From assembly GCA_016213665.1 (NCBI GenBank), contig JACQZX010000161.1, positions 1 to 36,598 of the forward strand: DNA of 36,598 nucleotides, in the 5' to 3' direction. Positions 1 to 7,438 of this stretch are shown here, one piece after another. Numbering within the stretch: position 1 is the first letter of the stretch; each line of letters starts with the position of its first letter. The notes under the pieces were generated by a model. It was not told the origin of the DNA, made no database searches, and saw nothing but the letters and a program-made list of their open reading frames with translations. A program made the translations under genes and the position numbers. The DNA comes from Actinomycetota bacterium. Lineage in GTDB: Bacteria; Actinomycetota; Acidimicrobiia; Acidimicrobiales; Ilumatobacteraceae.

Positions 1-1
1 C

Positions 2-568
2 GAACTTCGTGTGGAAGGCGCCTACGACTATACGAAGCGAAATAATCCCCAGGTAAACCTCTTCGACAACGTGTCTGGCTGGGATGGGCAAACGGTTTTT
101 CGCGGCCCGATCACCAACGCGATCTGGGGCACGCCCGAAAAGAACATGCTGCGTCGCGCCCGCCTCGACGCCGCACGCGTCGAGCCCGGGTACAAGGGCA
201 ACCAACTTGGGCTGCCCACGTTCCTGCTTGGCGGCGCGATCATCTCCACGCTGTTCAGCGGCATACATGCGTTCATTCGCTGGGCGTTCAGTGGCATGGC
301 AGGAATCATCATCCTCGCCGCAGTCTTGGCGGTTGTCTTCGGCGGCTTGGCGTGGGCGGCGTTGTACGCGGCCGGGGTCGCCCGTCGACGCATCCGGCTG
401 AGCACCGATCAGCCGATGCACGCGCTGTGGGAGACGATCGGTGCTTGCGGCAACCCGCCCAAGGACAGCAGTTACGACTTCGCCGCTTACGCGATCGTGC
501 TGTTGACACTCACCTGGGTGTTGGTGCCGACGGCGGTGTGGCTGATCGTCACCCGCGGGTTTCAGTGA
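2..568 (+). CDS. C-terminal part of an uncharacterised membrane protein (5' truncated)
   Basis: The frame is open from the first bases of the window, so the GTG at 11 is probably internal and the true start lies upstream. The visible 188 or so residues start with a hydrophilic segment. Two hydrophobic spans follow, at roughly residues 68-90 and 97-122 counted from the GTG, then a basic stretch (VARRRIR), a short soluble loop and a last hydrophobic span just before the C-terminus. This suggests an integral membrane protein with at least three helices. I recognise no family motif, so no function is proposed. It ends 9 bp from the convergent MFS gene. Confidence 0.6.
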   Translation, partial: ELRVEGAYDYTKRNNPQVNLFDNVSGWDGQTVFRGPITNAIWGTPEKNMLRRARLDAARVEPGYKGNQLGLPTFLLGGAIISTLFSGIHAFIRWAFSGMAGIIILAAVLAVVFGGLAWAALYAAGVARRRIRLSTDQPMHALWETIGACGNPPKDSSYDFAAYAIVLLTLTWVLVPTAVWLIVTRGFQ

Positions 569-577
569 CTGTGCCGC

Positions 578-1825
578 CTAGTGACCGAGATCGTCGAAGC
601 GGTCGACATTGCGTAGCGACGGGAAGCACAGCCACCACATGCCGACGATGACGATCGTGGCAATGCCACCGCCGACCACCGTCGCCGGGGTTCCGGCAAC
701 CTGGGCGACAATGCCGCTCTCGAATGCACCCAACTCGTTGCTGGCGCCGATGAACACGTTCTCCACGGCGAGAACGCGACCACGTTTCTCGTCGGGCGTC
801 ACCAACGGCACGATCGATCCGCGTACGTAGACACTCACCATGTCGGCTCCCGCCAACACGATGAGAGCGACGAAGGCGAGTGCATAAGAACGGGTCAGCC
901 CGAGCACGACGGTGGCCGTTCCGAAAACGAAGACGGCGAGCAGCAGCAGACGACCGACCCGACGTCGCAGCGGAACGAAGGCGAGTGCAATGGCCATCAA
1001 CGCCGCGCCGATGCCTGGAGCCGCGCGCAGCCATCCGTAACCGAGTTCGCCGACGCCGAGACGCTCCTCCGCGATCGCGGGCAACAAAGCAACCGCTCCA
1101 CCAAACAGGACAGCGAAGAGGTCGAGCGAGATCGCTGCAAGCAGGATTGGTGTGCGGCGAATAAACACCAACCCCTCGACGGCGCTTCGAAAAGTCGGTC
1201 GACTGTTGGCGCCGGGCTCGGGCTTGCGGATGAAGCGCAGGCCGGCATACAGAATCGCCGCCACGAACATCATCATCGAAGAAGCGAGGTAGGCGACCCA
1301 CGGCGAGATCGCGTAGAGCACTCCAGACAGAACAGGCCCGAGAATGGTGGCGCCGGTCCAGGTCGCGGAGTACATCGCGACTACCTGGGGTAACCCACCA
1401 TCTGGTGCCACCATCGGCGGCATCGTGCGGGTGGCCGGCGCAAGGAACGCGCGCGCGACGCCGTAGACGAAAGCAATCACAAACAGCGGCCAAACTTCCG
1501 TCGGATCGCTCAGCGCGTAGAACAGCAACGCAACCGATGAAGCCGTCTCGCCTGCGATCGCGAACAGCGCGACGAGCTTGCGGTTGAAGCGGTCGGTGAC
1601 GGTGCCGGTGACCAACACCAGCAGCATCGCCGGCAGGAACTCACACAATCCGATCCACCCGAGGTCGGCCGGACGGCCAGTAATGCGGAAGGCTTGCAGC
1701 CCTAGCGCCGCCGCCTGCAACGACACGCCCGTGTTGAGGACTCCGTTGGCGAAGAGAAGCGCACGCACATCGCCAAAACGAAGTACATCGCGAGTCGACA
1801 TCGGCACGCGGTCAGCGGGTTGCAC
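578..1825 (-). CDS. MFS transporter, probable drug/siderophore exporter type (DHA3/EntS-like)
   Basis: The 415-residue protein has about 12 hydrophobic helices and typical major facilitator loops: a TDRFNRK motif between helices 2 and 3 (the family D-R-x-x-R/K signature) and a basic central loop (RFIRKPEPG) separating the halves. Helix order and length suit the DHA3-like exporters related to EntS. Such proteins use the proton gradient to export small molecules; the substrate cannot be read from sequence. Start: GTG at 1825, or the ATG eight codons on (1801) giving MSTRDVLRFGD, a common N-terminus in this family. It is divergent from the amidase with only 41 bp between starts, so both promoters must lie in or near that gap. 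Confidence 0.85.
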   Translation of the reverse strand: MQPADRVPMSTRDVLRFGDVRALLFANGVLNTGVSLQAAALGLQAFRITGRPADLGWIGLCEFLPAMLLVLVTGTVTDRFNRKLVALFAIAGETASSVALLFYALSDPTEVWPLFVIAFVYGVARAFLAPATRTMPPMVAPDGGLPQVVAMYSATWTGATILGPVLSGVLYAISPWVAYLASSMMMFVAAILYAGLRFIRKPEPGANSRPTFRSAVEGLVFIRRTPILLAAISLDLFAVLFGGAVALLPAIAEERLGVGELGYGWLRAAPGIGAALMAIALAFVPLRRRVGRLLLLAVFVFGTATVVLGLTRSYALAFVALIVLAGADMVSVYVRGSIVPLVTPDEKRGRVLAVENVFIGASNELGAFESGIVAQVAGTPATVVGGGIATIVIVGMWWLCFPSLRNVDRFDDLGH

Positions 1826-1866
1826 AGCTTGAACAAAGATAGCGACGAAGTGCTACACATCGTTCT

Positions 1867-3297
1867 ATGACTTCTCTAGCGAACGACACCCGGTGGCTCG
1901 ATGCCACAGCACAGGCCGCGATGGTGGCGGCCGGCGACGTGACGGCCTCCGAGTTGCTGGAAGCGGCGATCGAGCGCATCGAGGCAGCCAACCCAGAGCT
2001 GAACGCGGTGATCATTACCTGGTTCGACGAGGCACGCGCTACCGCTGCCGGCGAACTTCCCAGTGGGCCGTTTCGCGGGGTGCCAACCTTGCTCAAGGAT
2101 CTGTGGGCTCACTTTGCCGGGCAGCCACTGACCAACGGTTGTCAGGCGTTGAAGGACACAATGCCGAGGTCGGAGGTCGACACAACTTTGGTTTCCAGAT
2201 TCCGCGCGGCTGGGTTCGTGATTGCCGGGCGCACCAACAGTCCCGAGTTCGGCAGCCTGCCGACCACAGAGCCGACCGCGTGGGGCGCCACACGAAATCC
2301 GTGGAACCACAACCACTCGTCGGGTGGCTCAAGCGGCGGCGCAGCCGCGGCGGTGGCAGCAGGAATGGTGCCGATCGCGCACGCCAGCGACGGCGGCGGC
2401 AGCATTCGCATCCCTGCTTCCGCGTGCGGACTGGTCGGGTTGAAGCCCTCGCAGGGTCGCATCACCCTCGGGCCGTACCGCGACGAGAGCAATCTCGGAG
2501 TGGAACTGTGCGTCAGCAGGAGTTTGCGCGACACCGCAGCACTGCTCGACGCTGTACGCGGTCCGGGTATCGGCGACACTGTCATCGCGCCGACTCCCAC
2601 ACGGCCCTACATCGCGGAACTGGGCTCCGACCCCGGGCGCCTACGCGTGGGATTGCTCGATCACAACCCCGCCGGCGGCGCGGTGCACGACGAGTGTGTG
2701 CTCGCGGTTCGCAATGCCGCCGCGATCCTCGAGTCGCTCGGCCACCACGTCGAGCCTGGCTTTCCGCAAGCGATGGCCAATCCCGAATTCGGGCGTAGGT
2801 TCGCCGCGCTCTGGAGCACCAACATGGGTGTCGGCCTCGAGCGCATCGCCGCGCAGCTCGGGCGTGAACTACGACCCGATGACGTCGAGCCGGTGAATTG
2901 GGTTCAGGGTGAATATGCCCGAAAAGTCAGTGGCGTCGATTACGCAATGGCGCTGGCTGCGAACGTCGATTTTCGCAGGGCAACCCAGCAGTGGTGGCAC
3001 GACGGGTGGGATCTATTGCTCTCCCCAACGCTTGCCGAACCACCGGTGCCACTGGGCACTTTCGCCAACAACGCGGATCACCCGTTGGCGCCGATGGCGC
3101 GCGCGGCCGCTTATGTGCCGTTCACACCTGCGTTCAACGCCAGTGGGCAGCCGGCCATCAGCCTGCCGCTGCATTGGACTTCCGATGGCCTGCCTGTCGG
3201 CGTGCAATTGGTTGCGGCGTACGGCCGCGAAGACGTGCTGTTGCGGGTTGCCGCACAACTCGAGCAGGCACAACCGTGGGGTGCACGCCACCCCTGA
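1867..3297 (+). CDS. Amidase signature-family hydrolase
   Basis: This 476-residue enzyme hydrolyses carboxamides with the Ser-cisSer-Lys triad of the amidase signature family. The triad is visible: Lys77 in LLKDLWA, the cis-Ser in the Gly/Ser-rich signature GGSSGG (Ser155) and the nucleophile Ser179 in DGGGSIRIPAS. Length is normal for single-domain members. GatA, fatty-acid amide hydrolase and various nitrile-pathway amidases share this fold. No gatB or gatC lies beside it, so I read it as a catabolic amidase of unknown substrate, not the tRNA amidotransferase subunit. Upstream, TTGAAC (1829) and TACACA (1854) could be a weak promoter with a 19-bp spacer, giving a nearly leaderless transcript. 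It converges with the PPK2 gene with a 10-bp gap. Confidence 0.9.
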   Translation: MTSLANDTRWLDATAQAAMVAAGDVTASELLEAAIERIEAANPELNAVIITWFDEARATAAGELPSGPFRGVPTLLKDLWAHFAGQPLTNGCQALKDTMPRSEVDTTLVSRFRAAGFVIAGRTNSPEFGSLPTTEPTAWGATRNPWNHNHSSGGSSGGAAAAVAAGMVPIAHASDGGGSIRIPASACGLVGLKPSQGRITLGPYRDESNLGVELCVSRSLRDTAALLDAVRGPGIGDTVIAPTPTRPYIAELGSDPGRLRVGLLDHNPAGGAVHDECVLAVRNAAAILESLGHHVEPGFPQAMANPEFGRRFAALWSTNMGVGLERIAAQLGRELRPDDVEPVNWVQGEYARKVSGVDYAMALAANVDFRRATQQWWHDGWDLLLSPTLAEPPVPLGTFANNADHPLAPMARAAAYVPFTPAFNASGQPAISLPLHWTSDGLPVGVQLVAAYGREDVLLRVAAQLEQAQPWGARHP

Positions 3298-3307
3298 CCA
3301 CGACCCG

Positions 3308-4087
3308 TCAGTCGCCGCGCATGCTGTCGACCGGCGGGGGCACCTCGACACCCCACCTGCGCATGCCCTGTTCCACACGGGCGATGAGAGTTTCGACAAC
3401 AGCGATGCGGGCGTAGCGCTTCTGGTCGGCGCCGATCACCTCCCACGGCGCCAGTTTGTGATCGGTGCGGGCGAACATCTCCTCGGCGGCAACCTCGTAG
3501 TCGCGGTTCTTCTCCCGGTTGCGCCAATCCTCGTCGGTGAGCTTCCACCGCTTCAGTGGGTCGGCAGCACGCCCCTCGAACCGGCGTAGCTGCTCATCGT
3601 CGCTGACGTGCATCCAGAACTTGACGACGATCAGGCTCTCCAGACACAGAGACTCCTCGAAGTCGACGATCGCCTTGAACGCCCGCTTCCATTCGGCGCG
3701 TTTCGCGAAACCTTCCACCCGCTCGACCAGGATCCGGCCGTACCAACTGCGATCGAACACGGCCATCTCGCCGAGGCCGGGCAATTCTTGATAGAAGCGC
3801 CACAGGAAGTGATGGTTCTTCTCCCGCGTGGTCGGCTTGCTGTACGACACGACCTTGTATTGGCGCGGATCGAGATGACCGACGACCGACCTGATGGCAC
3901 CGCCCTTGCCGGAGGCATCGGGACCTTCGAGAATCACGAGCAGCCCGGGCCCAAGTGTTCCGTTACCGAGCAATCCGCCGAGGTGCAACCGCAGTTGCGA
4001 GATGCGCTCTTGCCCATCGGCGAGGCGTCGTTCGTACTCGGTGCGGTCGAGACGCTGTGACATGTCGAGCTTGCCGAGGACGCCCAT
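3308..4087 (-). CDS. ppk2: Polyphosphate kinase 2 family protein
   Basis: PPK2 enzymes transfer phosphate between inorganic polyphosphate and nucleotides. The Walker A-like motif GPDASGKGGAI, the lid/Walker B region (AVFDRSWYGRILVERVEGF) and the SYSKPTTREKNHHFLWRF segment are diagnostic for PPK2. The protein is a single domain of about 259 residues, so it is not the fused two-domain AMP phosphotransferase. The direction (NDP or NMP phosphorylation) cannot be assigned. I prefer the ATG at 4087 because AGGG sits 9 nt upstream; a GTG at 4108 would add seven residues. It lies about 25 bp behind the stop of the GGDEF-EAL gene on the same strand, so the two are probably co-transcribed. Confidence 0.9.
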   Translation of the reverse strand: MGVLGKLDMSQRLDRTEYERRLADGQERISQLRLHLGGLLGNGTLGPGLLVILEGPDASGKGGAIRSVVGHLDPRQYKVVSYSKPTTREKNHHFLWRFYQELPGLGEMAVFDRSWYGRILVERVEGFAKRAEWKRAFKAIVDFEESLCLESLIVVKFWMHVSDDEQLRRFEGRAADPLKRWKLTDEDWRNREKNRDYEVAAEEMFARTDHKLAPWEVIGADQKRYARIAVVETLIARVEQGMRRWGVEVPPPVDSMRGD

Positions 4088-4112
4088 GGGCGCCGACCCT
4101 AGTAGCACCGCT

Positions 4113-6083
4113 TCACAGAGTCGCGTTGATGCCCTCGATCAGGCCCAACGCATCCGCCGCTGGCACCGGCCGCGAGAACAGGTAACCCTGCATCGTGTCG
4201 CAACCCAGCGCCTGCAGCACCTCGCGTACCGCGTCGGTCTCGACGCCCTCGGCGACGACGGTGAGGCCGAGTTGATGACCCAACTCGATCACCGAGGCGA
4301 CGATGGCGCGGTCTTCGTGGCTGTGTTCCATTGCGCTCACGAAGCCGCGGTCTATCTTCAACTCGCTCACCGGCAGGTGACCGAGGGAACCCAGCGACGT
4401 GTAACCCTGGCCGAAGTCGTCGAGGCTCACCTTCACGCCCGCCGCGCTTAGTTCCTCCAGCAGCACGGTGGCGCGGATCGGGTCGGCCGCGAACGATGTC
4501 TCGGTCACCTCCAGCACCAGTCGCGATGAGCTGAGCTGGTAGTTCGCCAATCGATTCAGCACCCAGCCGGGGAGGTCGTCGCGCAGGTTACGGGCGGAGA
4601 TGTTCACCGCCATCGCAAGGTCGGGCCACGCTTGCGACCACTCGGCAAGCTGGGCAAGGGCCGCATCGACGACCCAATGTGTCAGCGGTCCGATCAATCC
4701 GGTGCTCTCCGCGATCGGTATGAAGTCGTTCGGCGGGATCATTCCGCGAACCGGATGCATCCAGCGGACAAGTGCCTCGAAGGCAGTCACGCGCCCGGTC
4801 GGCACGTCGATCTTGGGTTGATAGTGCAGAACGAGTTCGCCGGCACCGATCGCTCGACGCAGTTCGGAGATCAGTCGAAGTCGTTGTGGGTCGAACTCGT
4901 CGCTGGTGGGGTGATACCGCACGATCGCCCCACGAGCGACCTTTGCCGCCGCGAGCGCGTGGTCGGCGCGGCGCAACAAGGCGTCGGGCTCCTCGGCGTC
5001 GCTCGGCCACATGGCATAGCCGATGCTGGCCTCGGCGGAGATGGCGACGCCCCCCAGTTCTGCCTCGGCGGCGATGGATTCCAAGACGCGGGCAAAGATG
5101 TCTTCGATCGACGACGAGACCGCGCCGGGCAGCACGAGGCCGAATTCGTCTCCCCCCAGTCTCGCCACCGTGTCACCGGGACGCAGCGTCGCTTTCAGCC
5201 GCTGTGCAATCAGGCGTAGGAAATCGTCGCCATTGCGGTGACCCAACGATTCGTTCACCTCCTTGAAGCGGTCGAGGTCGAGGACGGCCACGGCGACGTC
5301 ATTGCCCATCCGCCCGGCTGCGTTGAGTGCCGCCGCAACTCGGTCGCGGTACAGCGCGCGGCCCGGAAGGCCGGTGAGAGCATCGTGCAGCGCGAGGAAC
5401 TCCGAGCGACGGCTGTGGCTGCGGATGCGGCGAGTCACAGACGTGACGATCAGGGCCAGTACCACCCACAGGGCAGCGAGACCGGCGATGATGACCATGC
5501 GCAACTGGGCGAGTGATGACTCCCGCTCGGCGGCGATCGAACCGAAGGGGATGTACACCTCCAACACTCCGATGACGAGACTTGGATCGTCGTTGGCATG
5601 AATCGCGACGTAGGCCTCGATCACCCGCTCGCCGTTGGGGAGCGACCCGTCGACCTCGTCGGCTCCGACGGTGGTCAGCAGAGAGACCATCCCCTCTGTC
5701 GCAGCCTGGCTGACCTCGGGTTCCCTCGCGACGTGGGGGAACGGACCACCTGGGTTGGCGGCATCGAACACAATCTGCCCGCCGACATCTCTGATTCGCA
5801 GAACCCTTACGCTTCCGTGGTCGACCAGTGGCGTCGTCGTCCGTGCGATTGATTGCTGTTGATCTGCGGAGAGTCCGGTGCGCAGTTGCTCGTCATCGAG
5901 ATAAGGCTCGATTGCAGCACTGGCGAGCGTCTTTGCCTGCGACTCCCCTTCGCGCAGCGCCGCGTTATCGACCTGCTCGGTCACGGTGTGCGATAACACC
6001 GCCCCCAACCACACCACGGGTAGCAAGGTCGCGCAGAGGTAGGCAGTAAACCGAACTCCACCCCACCCCCGCCGCGCGTTCAT
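4113..6083 (-). CDS. Membrane-bound GGDEF-EAL protein (diguanylate cyclase / c-di-GMP phosphodiesterase)
   Basis: The 656-residue protein has a TM helix at about 11-30, an extracytoplasmic sensor region at 31-194, a second TM at about 195-216, a GGDEF domain at about 230-385 and an EAL domain at about 405-650. The cyclase A-site GGDEF (310-314) and an inhibitory I-site RPGD (301-304), five residues before it, are intact. The EAL domain also keeps its catalytic set: E436 (EALVRW), N494, E525, D555/D556 (LDDFGQG), K576, E612 and Q632. Both making and breaking c-di-GMP are therefore possible; which dominates, and the sensed signal, are unknown. The start ATG lies 86 bp from dinB, which is divergent. 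The ppk2 gene follows in the same direction. Confidence 0.93.
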   Translation of the reverse strand: MNARRGWGGVRFTAYLCATLLPVVWLGAVLSHTVTEQVDNAALREGESQAKTLASAAIEPYLDDEQLRTGLSADQQQSIARTTTPLVDHGSVRVLRIRDVGGQIVFDAANPGGPFPHVAREPEVSQAATEGMVSLLTTVGADEVDGSLPNGERVIEAYVAIHANDDPSLVIGVLEVYIPFGSIAAERESSLAQLRMVIIAGLAALWVVLALIVTSVTRRIRSHSRRSEFLALHDALTGLPGRALYRDRVAAALNAAGRMGNDVAVAVLDLDRFKEVNESLGHRNGDDFLRLIAQRLKATLRPGDTVARLGGDEFGLVLPGAVSSSIEDIFARVLESIAAEAELGGVAISAEASIGYAMWPSDAEEPDALLRRADHALAAAKVARGAIVRYHPTSDEFDPQRLRLISELRRAIGAGELVLHYQPKIDVPTGRVTAFEALVRWMHPVRGMIPPNDFIPIAESTGLIGPLTHWVVDAALAQLAEWSQAWPDLAMAVNISARNLRDDLPGWVLNRLANYQLSSSRLVLEVTETSFAADPIRATVLLEELSAAGVKVSLDDFGQGYTSLGSLGHLPVSELKIDRGFVSAMEHSHEDRAIVASVIELGHQLGLTVVAEGVETDAVREVLQALGCDTMQGYLFSRPVPAADALGLIEGINATL

Positions 6084-6140
6084 ACGGATGGGTATCGGCG
6101 CAGAGTGGTCGATATTGAGAAACTTCAGACGGTAATCAGA

Positions 6141-6155
6141 CGAACATACGTACGA
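6141..6155 (+). promoter_or_regulatory. Candidate LexA (SOS) operator upstream of dinB
   Basis: CGAAC-ATAC-GTACG differs by one base from the Gram-positive/actinobacterial LexA consensus CGAAC-N4-GTTCG. It ends 14 bp before the dinB ATG and overlaps a possible -10 hexamer, TACGAT (6151-6156), where a repressor would block transcription. The divergent GGDEF-EAL start is 58 bp away on the other side. Neighbouring gene identity (a Y-family polymerase, a classical SOS target) strengthens the call. Confidence 0.6.
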
Positions 6156-6169
6156 TTAGGCTGCACATC

Positions 6170-7414
6170 ATGGGAGACGGCCCGACAATCCTCCATGCCG
6201 ACCTCGACGCGTTCTACGCATCGGTGGAACAGCTTCTCGATCCGGCATTGCGCGGGCGCGCGATCGCGGTCGGCGGCGGGGTCGTGCTTGCCGCCTCCTA
6301 CGAGGCCCGCGTGCACGGCGTGAGCGGCGGCATGTCCGGCTGGCGCGCACGGCAACTGTGCCCCGATCTGTTGTTCGTCGGTGGCCACTTCAGCGAGTAC
6401 CAACGACTCGCCGACGAGGTGATGGCGGTGCTCGGCGACTTCACCCCGCTGGTTCAGCGCATGTCCATCGATGAGGCCTTCCTCGATGTGTCCGGCAGCA
6501 CGCACCTGTTCGGTGCCCCGCAGGTGATTGGCGCCGAGATTCGCCGGCGGGTACGCGAGGAAATCGGTCTGCCTGTTTCGGTCGGCGCGGCGCGTACGAA
6601 ACACCTCGCCAAGATCGCTTCGCAGGTGGCCAAGCCCGACGGCCTGGTGGTGGTCGATCCCGCGCACGAACTCGAGTTCCTCCACCCGCTCCCGGTCGGC
6701 CTGGTGTGGGGCATCGGCCCGGTGACCAAGCAGCGCTTGGCCGACCGCGGTATTCACACGATCGGAGAACTCGCGGCGTCGCCATCGGAGTCACTCGAGC
6801 AGTTCCTCGGCCGCGCACTGGGCAGCAAAGTCGGCGCACTCGCCGCCAACATCGACCACCGGCGCGTGCAGGCGAGCGAACGCGCCGGTTCGGTCGGCGC
6901 GCAATCGGCCTTCGGCCGTGCGCTGCCGACCCCGGAGTTGTTGCGCGAGGTCCTCGGCCATCTGGCCGACCGGGTTGCTGGTCGCCTGCGCGCAAGGCAG
7001 CGAGCGGGCCACACCGTGACCGTACGCTTGCGCTTTCCCGGAATGAAGTCGGTGACGCGCTCGATCACGCTGCCTGCGCCGCTGGCCACAACGCTCACTC
7101 TCACCGAAATCGCCGAGATGCTCGCGCTGCGCGCACTCGCCGAGAACGCCGACCAACGTCAGATCACGCTGCTCGCCATCTCGGTTTCGAAACTCATCGA
7201 TCAACCAGTTCTGCAACTCGAGATTCCGATACCACCCGACACACCGGTCCGACCCGGCTCACCAGCCGGCGCGGCACGTTGGGCCGTCGATCACTCGATG
7301 GATGCGGTGCGGCGAAAATTCGGCCGCGGCTCAGTTGGCTACGCGTCGGTGGCGCTCTCGGCCCGCGGCTCTGTTCCCGACGAGTTCCGCGAACTGGCGG
7401 AGCACGAGTTATAA
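6170..7414 (+). CDS. dinB: DNA polymerase IV (Y-family translesion polymerase)
   Basis: This 414-residue Y-family polymerase copies damaged templates with low fidelity. The palm motifs are present: HADLDAFYASVEQ (metal ligand D11, steric-gate aromatics F15/Y16) and SIDEAFLDV (D101, E102). They are followed by the thumb helix-hairpin-helix (PVGLVWGIGPVTKQRLADRGIHTIGEL) and the little-finger domain. The loop VHGVSGGM differs from the more usual FGVRSAM. The usual QLxLF clamp-binding motif is not obvious; QLEIPI at the equivalent site may be a degenerate form. The C-terminal block RRKFGRGSVGYASV is typical of actinobacterial DinB proteins. A LexA-like box directly upstream suggests SOS control. 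Confidence 0.93.
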   Translation: MGDGPTILHADLDAFYASVEQLLDPALRGRAIAVGGGVVLAASYEARVHGVSGGMSGWRARQLCPDLLFVGGHFSEYQRLADEVMAVLGDFTPLVQRMSIDEAFLDVSGSTHLFGAPQVIGAEIRRRVREEIGLPVSVGAARTKHLAKIASQVAKPDGLVVVDPAHELEFLHPLPVGLVWGIGPVTKQRLADRGIHTIGELAASPSESLEQFLGRALGSKVGALAANIDHRRVQASERAGSVGAQSAFGRALPTPELLREVLGHLADRVAGRLRARQRAGHTVTVRLRFPGMKSVTRSITLPAPLATTLTLTEIAEMLALRALAENADQRQITLLAISVSKLIDQPVLQLEIPIPPDTPVRPGSPAGAARWAVDHSMDAVRRKFGRGSVGYASVALSARGSVPDEFRELAEHEL

Positions 7415-7438
7415 ACGCCTACGCAGTCGCAGTCTGCG

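Noticed and set aside
549-1493. 314-codon frame overlapping the MFS gene
   Set aside because: Arg-rich out-of-frame translation on the same strand as the MFS protein, no domain.
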